DNA from: an uncultured Clostridia bacterium
Lineage (GTDB): Bacteria > Bacillota > Clostridia > Christensenellales > Pumilibacteraceae
Assembly (NCBI GenBank): GCA_947385185.1
Contig: CANDJX010000011.1
Span: 1 to 20,133, forward strand
DNA length: 20,133 nt
Reading direction: 5' to 3'
Shown here: positions 8,346-14,503 of the stretch, one piece after another
Position numbering within the stretch: position 1 is the stretch's first letter
Layout of the letters: each line of letters begins with the position of its first letter
The notes under the pieces: model-generated
Database searches by the model: none
The model's input: the letters and a program-made list of their open reading frames with translations, nothing else
What the model was told of the DNA's origin: nothing
Made by a program: the position numbers and the translations under genes

Positions 8346-10052
8346 TTATTCTTTTCTTTCTTCCGCTGTCGTCGCGGCTGCTTCAGTAGCTTCGGTCGGA
8401 GTTTCCGCTTTTTCGGCTTGCGCCGAGTCGGCTTCGGAAGTTTCTTCCGGGTTTACCGTAATTGTTTCTTCGCGCGCGAGCGAAACGTTTCCGTCGCTTT
8501 CCGCGGCGGAAGTTCCCGCCGATTCCGTGTTCTGCTCCAGAGCTTCGACAGCGGCTGCTTCCGCTTTTTCGGCTTGCGCTCTTTCGATTTCTTCCGCTTC
8601 CGCGGGCGTTATTTCCTCTATGCGGTAAATCTTTTCCGTCGAAGTGATCCCGCGCTTCACAAGTCCGCGTTGCATGAGCGACACGACGCCCTCGTACGGT
8701 ACATAATAATCTTTTGGCACGAAGTCCGCGATTTTTTCCGCGCCGAGGGCGGCGGCGAGATCGTCGATAAGGTCGCAGGCATACCGCGCGCGCAATGCGC
8801 TGCGGATCTTATACTTGCTCGGCAGTTTCGCGCTTCCCGTTCCTTCGACCGCATATTTCGTGCCTTCGTATTTCGCGGGATCGAGAGCCAGAAAAAGGCA
8901 AAGCGTTTTCCCTCTGACGGCGATTTTAGCCACGGCTTTGCGCCCGTAAGAGAAAGTTTCGTAACGACCTGTCATGCGCGAACGCATTTTGTGTACCGAA
9001 AGCAATCGGTTTTTCACCGCCGAATACCATTCCTTCGCCTGCGGTTTGAGCTGAATGAGCTTCGCCTCATAGCAGTAAATGTAATTCATGAACTCATGAC
9101 GTTCGCGCAGTACGCCCGAATTCGAAACTTCCACGGTCGTAACCCGTTCTTCCTCGCTCGTCGCGTCAGGCGCGGCGTCGGACTTGCGCACGAGCTCGAG
9201 CACGGCGTTGTGATCCACGTCCCCGAGCCGGGCAAGGTCGTCGTCGAGATCGTCGTGATAAGGACGCTTTGGCAATGCTCCGGTTTTGATAAACCACCTG
9301 AGTTTTTTGTCCTTACGCTTCATATCCGTTCTGTCTACCGGTTCTTTCGACACTATTCCTATAACGTCCGCGATCGTACCGAGTTCGTCTATCTGCGTTC
9401 CCGAAAGTATCGCGCCGCTTTTCTTAAGCGCGCCGACCGCAATATTGCGCCATACCCTGACGAGATTTACGAAATGTATGATTATCCAGGTAAGCGCGAC
9501 GATGAGCGCGATTATTATGAGCGCGATCGCGCCTTCGGTGGACTGCAGAAAACCGAAAAAGTATCCGAAAAAGCCGCACTTTTCACCCGTGTAAATGCCG
9601 ACAACGTCGTTAAATCCCGGAGTCGCGGCGTCGACCGTCGGCGCATTGTCGCCCCTGGTGCGATAATAAACCGAGCCGTCCTCTGCGTGCTCCACCGATA
9701 TTACGCGGTGAGTAATGAGCGTTATCGAATTGCCCTGCGTAAGTTCGTACGTTATGACGGTATCCACCCCGATCTCGTCCTCGCTTTTCGGAACGCGACC
9801 GACAATCATTTCGCCCGCCATGATCTCGTCCTCCATGGAGTCGGTAACGACCGAGAAAAACCTGACGTCGCCGAAAGTCGGATAGTAATGATCGACGAAC
9901 ACGCACAGAAGCGCATTTACGATAAGAGTGACAAGCAAACCGACAAGCAGAACAAGACCGCTTATTTTCAGTACTTTCAATACGGTCTTTTTGGTGTTTT
10001 TCTCGGTCGGAGTTCTATTATTGTCTGTCGTTTTGTTGTCCGATTCCGCCAT
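8346..10052 (-). CDS. sipW-like: SipW-type signal peptidase I with long cytoplasmic extension
   Basis: This 568-residue membrane peptidase of the S26 family is of the SipW/ER type, which uses a Ser-His dyad. TM1 spans about 26-53; catalytic Ser72 is in TDSMEDEI, His115 in ITHRVISV, and the conserved GDN box is at 134-136. TM2 spans about 173-199. The catalytic part is of normal SipW length (about 190 residues), but some 370 residues follow on the cytoplasmic side. These comprise a basic linker, a compact region (about 315-465) with motifs KMRSRMTGRYETF and RGKTLCLFLALDPAKY that I recall from uncharacterised clostridial proteins, and an Ala/Glu-rich tail (482-568). It follows two genes for proteins with SipW-type signal peptides, its probable substrates. 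The start is the ATG at 10052, though its SD (GAGGCG) is weak and distant. A terminator separates it from the substrate genes and another follows it. Confidence 0.9.
   Translation of the reverse strand: MAESDNKTTDNNRTPTEKNTKKTVLKVLKISGLVLLVGLLVTLIVNALLCVFVDHYYPTFGDVRFFSVVTDSMEDEIMAGEMIVGRVPKSEDEIGVDTVITYELTQGNSITLITHRVISVEHAEDGSVYYRTRGDNAPTVDAATPGFNDVVGIYTGEKCGFFGYFFGFLQSTEGAIALIIIALIVALTWIIIHFVNLVRVWRNIAVGALKKSGAILSGTQIDELGTIADVIGIVSKEPVDRTDMKRKDKKLRWFIKTGALPKRPYHDDLDDDLARLGDVDHNAVLELVRKSDAAPDATSEEERVTTVEVSNSGVLRERHEFMNYIYCYEAKLIQLKPQAKEWYSAVKNRLLSVHKMRSRMTGRYETFSYGRKAVAKIAVRGKTLCLFLALDPAKYEGTKYAVEGTGSAKLPSKYKIRSALRARYACDLIDDLAAALGAEKIADFVPKDYYVPYEGVVSLMQRGLVKRGITSTEKIYRIEEITPAEAEEIERAQAEKAEAAAVEALEQNTESAGTSAAESDGNVSLAREETITVNPEETSEADSAQAEKAETPTEATEAAATTAEERKE
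8403..8579. repeat. 21-bp direct repeat within the signal peptidase tail
   Basis: The 21-bp stretch at 8403-8423 recurs exactly at 8559-8579, 156 bp away (in frame). It encodes the repeated AQAEKAE segments of the Ala/Glu-rich C-terminal tail. Recombination between copies would delete 52 codons without a frameshift. Confidence 0.85.
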
Positions 10053-10075
10053 TGATTTTACGTTATTCGCCTCGA

Positions 10076-10081
10076 ATTATA
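10076..10081 (-). promoter_or_regulatory. Possible -10 box of a separate signal peptidase promoter
   Basis: A perfect TATAAT lies on the minus strand between the internal terminator and the signal peptidase start, but no good -35 box is found 16-18 bp upstream. It would be a weak or activator-dependent promoter; chance occurrence in AT-rich DNA is possible. Confidence 0.3.
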
Positions 10082-10108
10082 TTTTGTATGAGAACTTGCG
10101 AAAAAATG

Positions 10109-10140
10109 TGCCGACCGCACAAACAATCATGCGGTCGGCA
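10109..10140 (-). terminator. Terminator between second secreted protein and signal peptidase
   Basis: An 11-bp perfect stem (TGCCGACCGCA at 10109-10119, TGCGGTCGGCA at 10130-10140) has a 10-nt loop and is followed on the minus strand by CATTTTTT. This is a strong intrinsic terminator 18 bp after the secreted protein gene. It probably makes the structural proteins more abundant than the peptidase by allowing only partial readthrough. Confidence 0.85.
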
Positions 10141-10157
10141 ATTTCATTCGGTCGATG

Positions 10158-10715
10158 TTATGCCGTCGTCTTAAGATTAAGGGTGACGGTCAGAGTTATA
10201 TCCGTCCTGTTCATATTATCTTTATTCGAATCGTCGAGGACAAGATAAAGTACCTGATCGGTTACGGTCATATACTCTACGCCGGTGTCGGCTGCGAACG
10301 TTTTTCCGTCCATTGCGGTACCGGCAGAAGTAACTTCCGTCCAACCGTCGAGCGACGTCGGAGCGGTCGTCGAAGGAGTCGCCGTATTCTCCGTCTTTAC
10401 GTAGAACGTAAGATCGGTACCCGACTTAACGGTGATGGTGTACTCGCCCGTAACAACAAATTCGGGAAGCGTAATAGACTGCATTTTCTCGCCGTTCGTG
10501 ATCGTTCCGGTCTGATTGTAAGGAACGACGGGATCGAACTCGATATTCGTCGTATCGCCCGTAAATCCTACAAGCTGTACGGTACCCGTAGCCGCGCTTG
10601 CACCGAAGCTGTTGTTTCCCGCAGTCCATGCCGCATACGATACGGCGGAAATGCCTATGATAGCGGCAAGAGCTGCGACTACCAACATCGTGATTGTCAT
10701 TTTTTTGATTTTCAT
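10158..10715 (-). CDS. Secreted SipW-dependent surface/matrix protein (TasA/camelysin-like)
   Basis: This 185-residue exported protein has an N-terminal basic segment (KIKK), a hydrophobic stretch (about 7-24) and then SYAAWTAGNNSFGAS, the pattern of SipW-cognate signal peptides (hydrophobic core, A/Y-A-x-W-T, then a small-residue motif). Cleavage is expected after SYA at residue 28. The mature part (about 157 residues) is Thr/Val/Ser-rich, acidic, free of cysteine and predicted beta-rich, ending TLTVTLNLKTTA, as in TasA/camelysin-like fibre or surface proteins. The start is secured by AAGGAGATATTAAC-ATG. It lies 90 bp behind a second protein of the same type and 105 bp ahead of the SipW-like peptidase. 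No metalloprotease motif is seen, so a structural role is more likely than the protease activity once ascribed to camelysin. Confidence 0.85.
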   Translation of the reverse strand: MKIKKMTITMLVVAALAAIIGISAVSYAAWTAGNNSFGASAATGTVQLVGFTGDTTNIEFDPVVPYNQTGTITNGEKMQSITLPEFVVTGEYTITVKSGTDLTFYVKTENTATPSTTAPTSLDGWTEVTSAGTAMDGKTFAADTGVEYMTVTDQVLYLVLDDSNKDNMNRTDITLTVTLNLKTTA

Positions 10716-10805
10716 TGTTAATATCTCCTTATATGTATTTTTTTATTTTTATCGAAATATATTGTTTCCGTTAAACCACTCGGAGCGCATCGGTGCAATC
10801 CGAAA

Positions 10806-11351
10806 TCATTCCAGCAATATCATGCCGTCGTAACTACTGCCCGGAGCAGGTATCGGTTTGCATATAAATTCTTCAGACAATGGATTATAATTTACGGTAA
10901 GTTCATATATGCCGGCATTCTGTAACATAACTTCGACAATTGCGGACACTTCTTCGTATACTATATTACCGTCTTTATCCGTTATATAGTTATAAGAATC
11001 GTCAAGCAAAGGCACTTTGGTTTTTATGTTCACATAGAGCGTTATGGCATATTCCAGCTTATCGTTCGCTTTAAGATAAATGCTTTGACCGTACCCGCCG
11101 TTTATTATAATTTTAACGTCGCAAATTTTGTTTCCTTTTGCGTCGACGCAAACTATTCCGTTGTCGTACTGAGATTCGTTCTCCGACGGAATAGTGCTTT
11201 CATCCCACGCGCCTATGCCGACGGACGCGTTCAGTTCGGTTTCGCCCGCCGTCCATTTCGCGTAAGACACGGAAAAAGCCGTCACGGACGCGACTACAGC
11301 CAACGCCGCCAATATGACGATTATGTATTTGAATTTCGACAATCCCGTCAT
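10806..11351 (-). CDS. Second secreted SipW-dependent surface/matrix protein
   Basis: This 181-residue protein starts KFKY, has a hydrophobic stretch (about 8-26) and then VSYAKWTAGETELNASVG. It shares S-Y-A-x-W-T-A-G-(5)-A-S with the downstream secreted protein, so both should be handled by the adjacent SipW-like peptidase. The mature part (from about residue 32) is mostly predicted beta and contains three Cys (68, 77, 164), unlike its partner. Otherwise the two mature regions look dissimilar, suggesting distinct roles, for example major fibre and anchor or minor subunit; this is inference. The ATG at 11351 is the first ATG, with GGGAAA and a more distant AGGAG upstream; a TTG at 11396 would add 15 residues before the signal peptide and is less likely. 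It is the first gene after the G-tract promoter. Confidence 0.8.
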   Translation of the reverse strand: MTGLSKFKYIIVILAALAVVASVTAFSVSYAKWTAGETELNASVGIGAWDESTIPSENESQYDNGIVCVDAKGNKICDVKIIINGGYGQSIYLKANDKLEYAITLYVNIKTKVPLLDDSYNYITDKDGNIVYEEVSAIVEVMLQNAGIYELTVNYNPLSEEFICKPIPAPGSSYDGMILLE

Positions 11352-11421
11352 GACGTTTCCCGTTTCTCCTACTTTACCGAAAATATCCCAAAACAAACGG
11401 CGTAAATCGTATCTTAGTATT

Positions 11422-11451
11422 ATTATACCCCCCCCCGGATCAAAATGTCAA
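11422..11451 (-). promoter_or_regulatory. Matrix operon promoter with G9 tract in the spacer
   Basis: Minus strand: perfect TTGACA (11446-11451) and perfect TATAAT (11422-11427), spacer 18 bp. Nine consecutive G (C on the plus strand, 11428-11436) directly abut the -10 box. Loss of one G would give the optimal 17-bp spacer. The transcript would start about 60 nt upstream of the first secreted protein gene. Confidence 0.85.
11428..11436. repeat. Homopolymer C9/G9 tract
   Basis: Nine C in a row on the plus strand, the longest G/C homopolymer I noticed in the window, placed between promoter boxes. Such tracts change length by slipped-strand mispairing. Confidence 0.9.
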
Positions 11452-11729
11452 ATAATTTCCTACCCCGTGTCTGCAATTTACCAATTTTTTACCGATAAAA
11501 TTGTCCGAAATCCGTTCGAAATTTTTTCCATTCCGGCGAACCGTCGTGAATTTTATTTATTCACGGCAGATTCCGTATGTTCCGTTTTGTCAACCCGTTG
11601 TCGACTTCTCGTCGCCGAACAGTACGTATATGCCCGTATCGTTCGGGCAAAACTGTATAATCGACAGACAGTATAATTATATGACGACCTTTGAATAAAT
11701 TATAATTGCCGCGTTTGTTATGCATGATT

Positions 11730-11759
11730 ATTCTATACCCCGTTCCGAAAAAATGTCAA
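11730..11759 (-). promoter_or_regulatory. Second candidate minus-strand promoter for matrix operon
   Basis: TTGACA (11754-11759) is followed either by TATAGA after 16 bp (11732-11737) or TAGAAT after 18 bp (11730-11735). It resembles the G9 promoter in starting TTGACATTTT and having a G run (four here) directly before TATA. It would add a leader of about 300 nt. Confidence 0.5.
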
Positions 11760-11790
11760 GTATAAATTTGTTTTACGCCCCGCCTTTACC

Positions 11791-11823
11791 TTTTATTTAC
11801 CATTTCCTTTACTTTTATTTACC
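11791..11823 (-). repeat. Pair of 11-bp direct repeats, possible operator
   Basis: GGTAAATAAAA on the minus strand occurs exactly at 11791-11801 and 11813-11823, a 22-bp period (about two helical turns). The first copy lies about 32 bp upstream of the TTGACA at 11754-11759, a fitting place for an activator that binds one face of the helix. Confidence 0.5.
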
Positions 11824-11958
11824 GATTTAATTAGCATTTCCTCGTTTTTGAGAGCATACGTAAGCCCGAAATATTCGAAACGCACGACCGAAATACCGAA
11901 TATGCGACTTCGGACATATCCGTACTCATGACCAAAACGAAAAACCTCCGCCATTCGC

Positions 11959-11987
11959 TTGCAATAAAAACGAGTTAGTGGTAAAAT
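11959..11987 (+). promoter_or_regulatory. Promoter of pfp
   Basis: TTGCAA (11959-11964), a 17-bp spacer and TAAAAT (11982-11987) on the plus strand, placed about 30 nt upstream of the start codon. Confidence 0.7.
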
Positions 11988-12023
11988 AATCGTTGGAAAA
12001 TATTTTGCATAAGGAGATACAAA

Positions 12024-13265
12024 ATGAAAAACTTGAAAGGCGCATTGATTTTCGCGCAGTCGGGCGGTCCTACGTCCGTAATCAATTCGAGCGCGTGCGG
12101 CGTATTCGAAGAAGCGTTCAAGCACGGCGAGATCACTCAGGTGCTCGGCGCGGCGCACGGCGTCGTCGGCATTCTGAACGACGAACTTTACGATATGGGC
12201 AAAGAGGACCCGAAAGAGATTCACCGCCTGCTCGGTACTCCTTCGTCCGCGCTCGGTTCCTGCCGCTATAAGCTCAAGGACTATAAGGACGACGAAACCG
12301 ACTATCTCAAAATCCTCGAGATATTCAAGAAACACAACGTCAAGTATTTCTTCTACAACGGCGGCAACGACTCGATGGATACCTGCAACAAGATCGGCGA
12401 GTTCGTGAACGCGCACGGTTACGAATGCAACGTAGTCGGCGTTCCCAAGACGATAGACAACGACCTTTACGGTATCGACCACTGCCCCGGGTATGCGTCG
12501 GCGGCAAAGTACATCGCCACCACCTGCATGGAGATCGACCTCGACGCGCGCGTATTCGACAAGGGTATGATAACGGTCATCGAAATCATGGGACGTCACG
12601 CAGGCTGGCTTACCGCCGCTTCCGCGGTCGCTACTTACGCCGGTCACGGTCCCGACCTCATTTACGTCCCCGAAACCGATTTCGACCTCGATAAATTCAC
12701 CGCAGACGTCGAAAGAATTTATAAAGCAAACGGCAAGTGCATTGTCGCAGTCAGCGAAGGCATTCACGACGCCGACGGCAAATTCATCGCCGAATATGCT
12801 GCGGCGGACGCGAAGAAAGACGCGTTCGGACACGTTCAGCTCGGCGGCACGGCTTCCTACCTCGTTTCGTACCTTCGCAGCAAGATCGATACCAAATACA
12901 GAGCTATCGAGTTCTCGCTCATGCAGAGATGCGCGTCGCACATCGCGTCCAAAGTCGACGTCGAGGAAGCGTACGCCGAAGGCAGAGCGGCTGTCAAAGC
13001 GGCTGTCGCAGGCAAGTCGAACATCATGGTCGGCGTAGTAAGAAAGCCGGGCAAGAAGTATGAAACGACCATAGAGGAGTTCCCGCTCTCCGAGTGCGCG
13101 AACACCGAGAAAAAACTTCCCGCCGAATTCATCAATGCGGAAGGCAATATGATCACGAAAGACTTCCTCGACTATATCACCCCGATCATCGAAGGCGAGC
13201 ACGCTCCCGAATTCGAAAACGGTATTCCCCGTTTCGCGGAGCTTAAAAAAGTACTCGCAAAATAA
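12024..13265 (+). CDS. pfp: Pyrophosphate-dependent 6-phosphofructokinase
   Basis: This 413-residue glycolytic enzyme interconverts fructose-6-phosphate and fructose-1,6-bisphosphate with PPi as phosphoryl donor. The N-terminal GGPTSVIN loop, GGNDSMDT at 113-120, PKTIDND at 141-147 and MGRHAGW at 190-196 are all present. In ATP-dependent enzymes the equivalent motifs are GGDGS and a glycine in place of the lysine of PKTIDND; the D and K seen here are the residues known to favour PPi. The start is set by AAGGAG seven nt before the ATG. It has its own promoter and ends at a shared bidirectional terminator. It is the only plus-strand gene, divergent from the matrix operon, and a metabolic link to it is not evident. 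Confidence 0.95.
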   Translation: MKNLKGALIFAQSGGPTSVINSSACGVFEEAFKHGEITQVLGAAHGVVGILNDELYDMGKEDPKEIHRLLGTPSSALGSCRYKLKDYKDDETDYLKILEIFKKHNVKYFFYNGGNDSMDTCNKIGEFVNAHGYECNVVGVPKTIDNDLYGIDHCPGYASAAKYIATTCMEIDLDARVFDKGMITVIEIMGRHAGWLTAASAVATYAGHGPDLIYVPETDFDLDKFTADVERIYKANGKCIVAVSEGIHDADGKFIAEYAAADAKKDAFGHVQLGGTASYLVSYLRSKIDTKYRAIEFSLMQRCASHIASKVDVEEAYAEGRAAVKAAVAGKSNIMVGVVRKPGKKYETTIEEFPLSECANTEKKLPAEFINAEGNMITKDFLDYITPIIEGEHAPEFENGIPRFAELKKVLAK

Positions 13266-13298
13266 TCGCAGATATAAAAATGCAGACATAAAAATAAA

Positions 13299-13328
13299 AA
13301 AGGACTTACGATTTCACGTAAGTCCTTT
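13299..13328. terminator. Bidirectional terminator between pfp and XRE regulator
   Basis: A 12-bp perfect stem (AAAGGACTTACG at 13299-13310, CGTAAGTCCTTT at 13317-13328) has a 6-nt loop. On the minus strand the tail is T-rich (TTTTTTATTTTTA); on the plus strand it is TTTCG followed by ATTTGATTTTTT. It serves the convergent genes on both sides. Confidence 0.88.
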
Positions 13329-13346
13329 CGATTTGATTTTTTAGTC

Positions 13347-14090
13347 TTATCTGTTCGATTTTGCGTAAAAATCGCCTGCGGCGCCGACGATCGTACAAGC
13401 CACGCCGCCGCATACGAAAACGATCCAGAGCGGGTGCCACAGTTCAAGAAATGCGCCGAGAAAAAGATAGGTTATGACGCACGACAACATTATTATACCG
13501 CACGCGCCGCCGGTATACGGATTTTCGCCTTTTGCGAACTTGGCTTCGTTCTTTTCCCTGTCGAAAAATCCGACGACGATTGCGATTATGCCGCACGATA
13601 CGCCGCCGCACGCCGCGATCGTCCAGAACGGATGCCACATCCCGGTCGCGAAACCGACGACGACATAAGCCGCCACGCATAACGCCACCCATATACCGCA
13701 TATAAGTCCGCCGAGTTTATCATAAAAAGTGTCGACTCCGTCATCTTTTCCGCGCGTGAACAAATGTCCGTTGATTTCATTGGATATATGTCCTCTTATT
13801 TCCTCGGTGATTCCGGCGAAAATATCCGCTCTGTTTCCGTCCGCGCGGTCGGAAGTATGCGTATCGTCGACGTTTCTTTCTCCTTTAAGGAGTTCATCCA
13901 CCGTCACGCCGAAAATTCCGGCAAGCGGCACGAGGAGAGCCGTTTCGGGCATAGCCTCGCCCGTTTCCCACTTCGACACCGCTTTATTGGTTACGCCGAG
14001 GCGGTCGGCAAGTTCCGCCTGCGTCATCCCCCGTTCTTTTCTGAGTCTGTAAAGAAAATCTCCAAACACATTCGTATTACATCCGTTCAT
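13347..14090 (-). CDS. XRE-family regulator fused to a four-helix membrane domain
   Basis: 247 residues. The N-terminal XRE helix-turn-helix (about 11-66) has RKERGMTQAELADRLGVTNKAVSKWETG, the classic recognition region. A polar linker follows (about 70-125), then four hydrophobic segments (about 128-149, 154-176, 196-216, 220-239). The membrane part is an internal duplication: WHPFW...CGGVSC at 152-166 recurs as WHPLW...CGGVAC at 219-232. It is therefore a membrane-tethered transcription factor, a type common in Clostridia, probably sensing envelope or membrane state. The ATG at 14090 is preferred over 14099 because AAAGG abuts the upstream ATG but is well spaced for this one. It has its own promoter and shares its terminator with pfp. 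Target genes are unknown. Confidence 0.88.
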   Translation of the reverse strand: MNGCNTNVFGDFLYRLRKERGMTQAELADRLGVTNKAVSKWETGEAMPETALLVPLAGIFGVTVDELLKGERNVDDTHTSDRADGNRADIFAGITEEIRGHISNEINGHLFTRGKDDGVDTFYDKLGGLICGIWVALCVAAYVVVGFATGMWHPFWTIAACGGVSCGIIAIVVGFFDREKNEAKFAKGENPYTGGACGIIMLSCVITYLFLGAFLELWHPLWIVFVCGGVACTIVGAAGDFYAKSNR

Positions 14091-14119
14091 ATCGCACATC
14101 CTTTATTTTTGATACTTAT

Positions 14120-14147
14120 ATTTTACATTATGCCCGGATTTTTGCAA
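14120..14147 (-). promoter_or_regulatory. Promoter of XRE-membrane regulator
   Basis: Minus strand: TTGCAA (14142-14147), a 16-bp spacer, TAAAAT (14120-14125). This uses the same hexamers as the pfp promoter. Confidence 0.6.
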
Positions 14148-14296
14148 TAGAATGTTGTCGAATATAAGTAGAATTTTATCAAAACCGCAATAAAACGCGC
14201 CGAGAAACGAAATACTCACCGCGCCAAGCGACGATGAGTAATCTAAAAATCACTTCCGACCAAGCAACAACGTGACTTAAAAACGAACATTGTCAA

Positions 14297-14367
14297 TGTC
14301 ATTCCGAGCGTAAGCCGAGGAATCTATTAGATTTCTCCGCTTCGCTTACGCTACGGTCGAAATGACA
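14297..14367. repeat. Imperfect palindromic repeat element (about 71 bp)
   Basis: The outer arms TGTCATT (14297-14303) and AATGACA (14361-14367) bracket a long imperfect hairpin. The left half contains CATTCCGAGCG and CGAGGAATCT; the right half contains AGATTTCTCCGC and CGGTCGAAATG. The CATTC-GAGCG...GAATCT pattern resembles a dispersed palindromic repeat seen in intergenic DNA of diverse bacterial genomes, a MITE- or REP-like element. No transposase is nearby. Confidence 0.65.
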
Positions 14368-14439
14368 GAAGAGGTTTTACGCTTCGGTCGAAACGACAAA
14401 AAAGGTTTTACGCTTCGGTCAAAATAACAGAAGTGGAAT
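14347..14439. repeat. Three degenerate 31-bp tandem repeats
   Basis: Units start with TACGCT at 14347, 14378 and 14409 (period 31 bp), each reading TACGCTNCGGTC-AAA-GACA-AAG-GGTTT with decay rightward; fragments of further units occur to about 14476. They appear to have grown from the right arm of the palindromic element. The rest of the 14148-14503 gap shows no gene or clear promoter. Confidence 0.75.
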
Positions 14440-14503
14440 TCATCGAAACAACAGAGGCGGGACTCGGTCGAACAAAATGCCCGCGCCGCTTATAAAGACA
14501 AAC

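Larger units (their letters stand above)
11452..11958. other. AT-rich divergent regulatory region
   Basis: About 500 bp between the matrix operon and pfp hold no credible gene; short frames here have no SD or domain. It contains a second minus-strand promoter candidate (11730-11759), direct repeats (11791-11823), and two small hairpins: CGTGAAT/ATTCACG (11545-11551 / 11559-11565) and TGCCCG/CGGGCA (11631-11636 / 11644-11649). Two plus-strand TATAAT hexamers occur at 11656-11661 and 11672-11677. The stretch looks like a long leader plus operator region for the matrix operon. Confidence 0.5.

Noticed and set aside
11352..11396. TTG start extending the first secreted protein by 15 residues
   Set aside because: It would put an acidic/aromatic stretch ahead of the signal peptide, and no SD precedes it; the ATG at 11351 gives a standard signal peptide.
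11314..11698. Plus-strand frames between the matrix operon and pfp
   Set aside because: No ribosome binding site or protein-like composition; one runs through the matrix promoter and into the secreted protein gene antisense.
11452..11725. A c-di-GMP (GEMM) riboswitch in the matrix operon leader, expected from the neighbouring c-di-GMP gene
   Set aside because: I could not find the conserved GEMM core or tetraloop-receptor elements on the minus strand; only short unrelated hairpins are seen.
14347..14439. 31-bp period repeats as a CRISPR array
   Set aside because: The units are directly contiguous with no unique spacers, are degenerate, and no cas gene is present.
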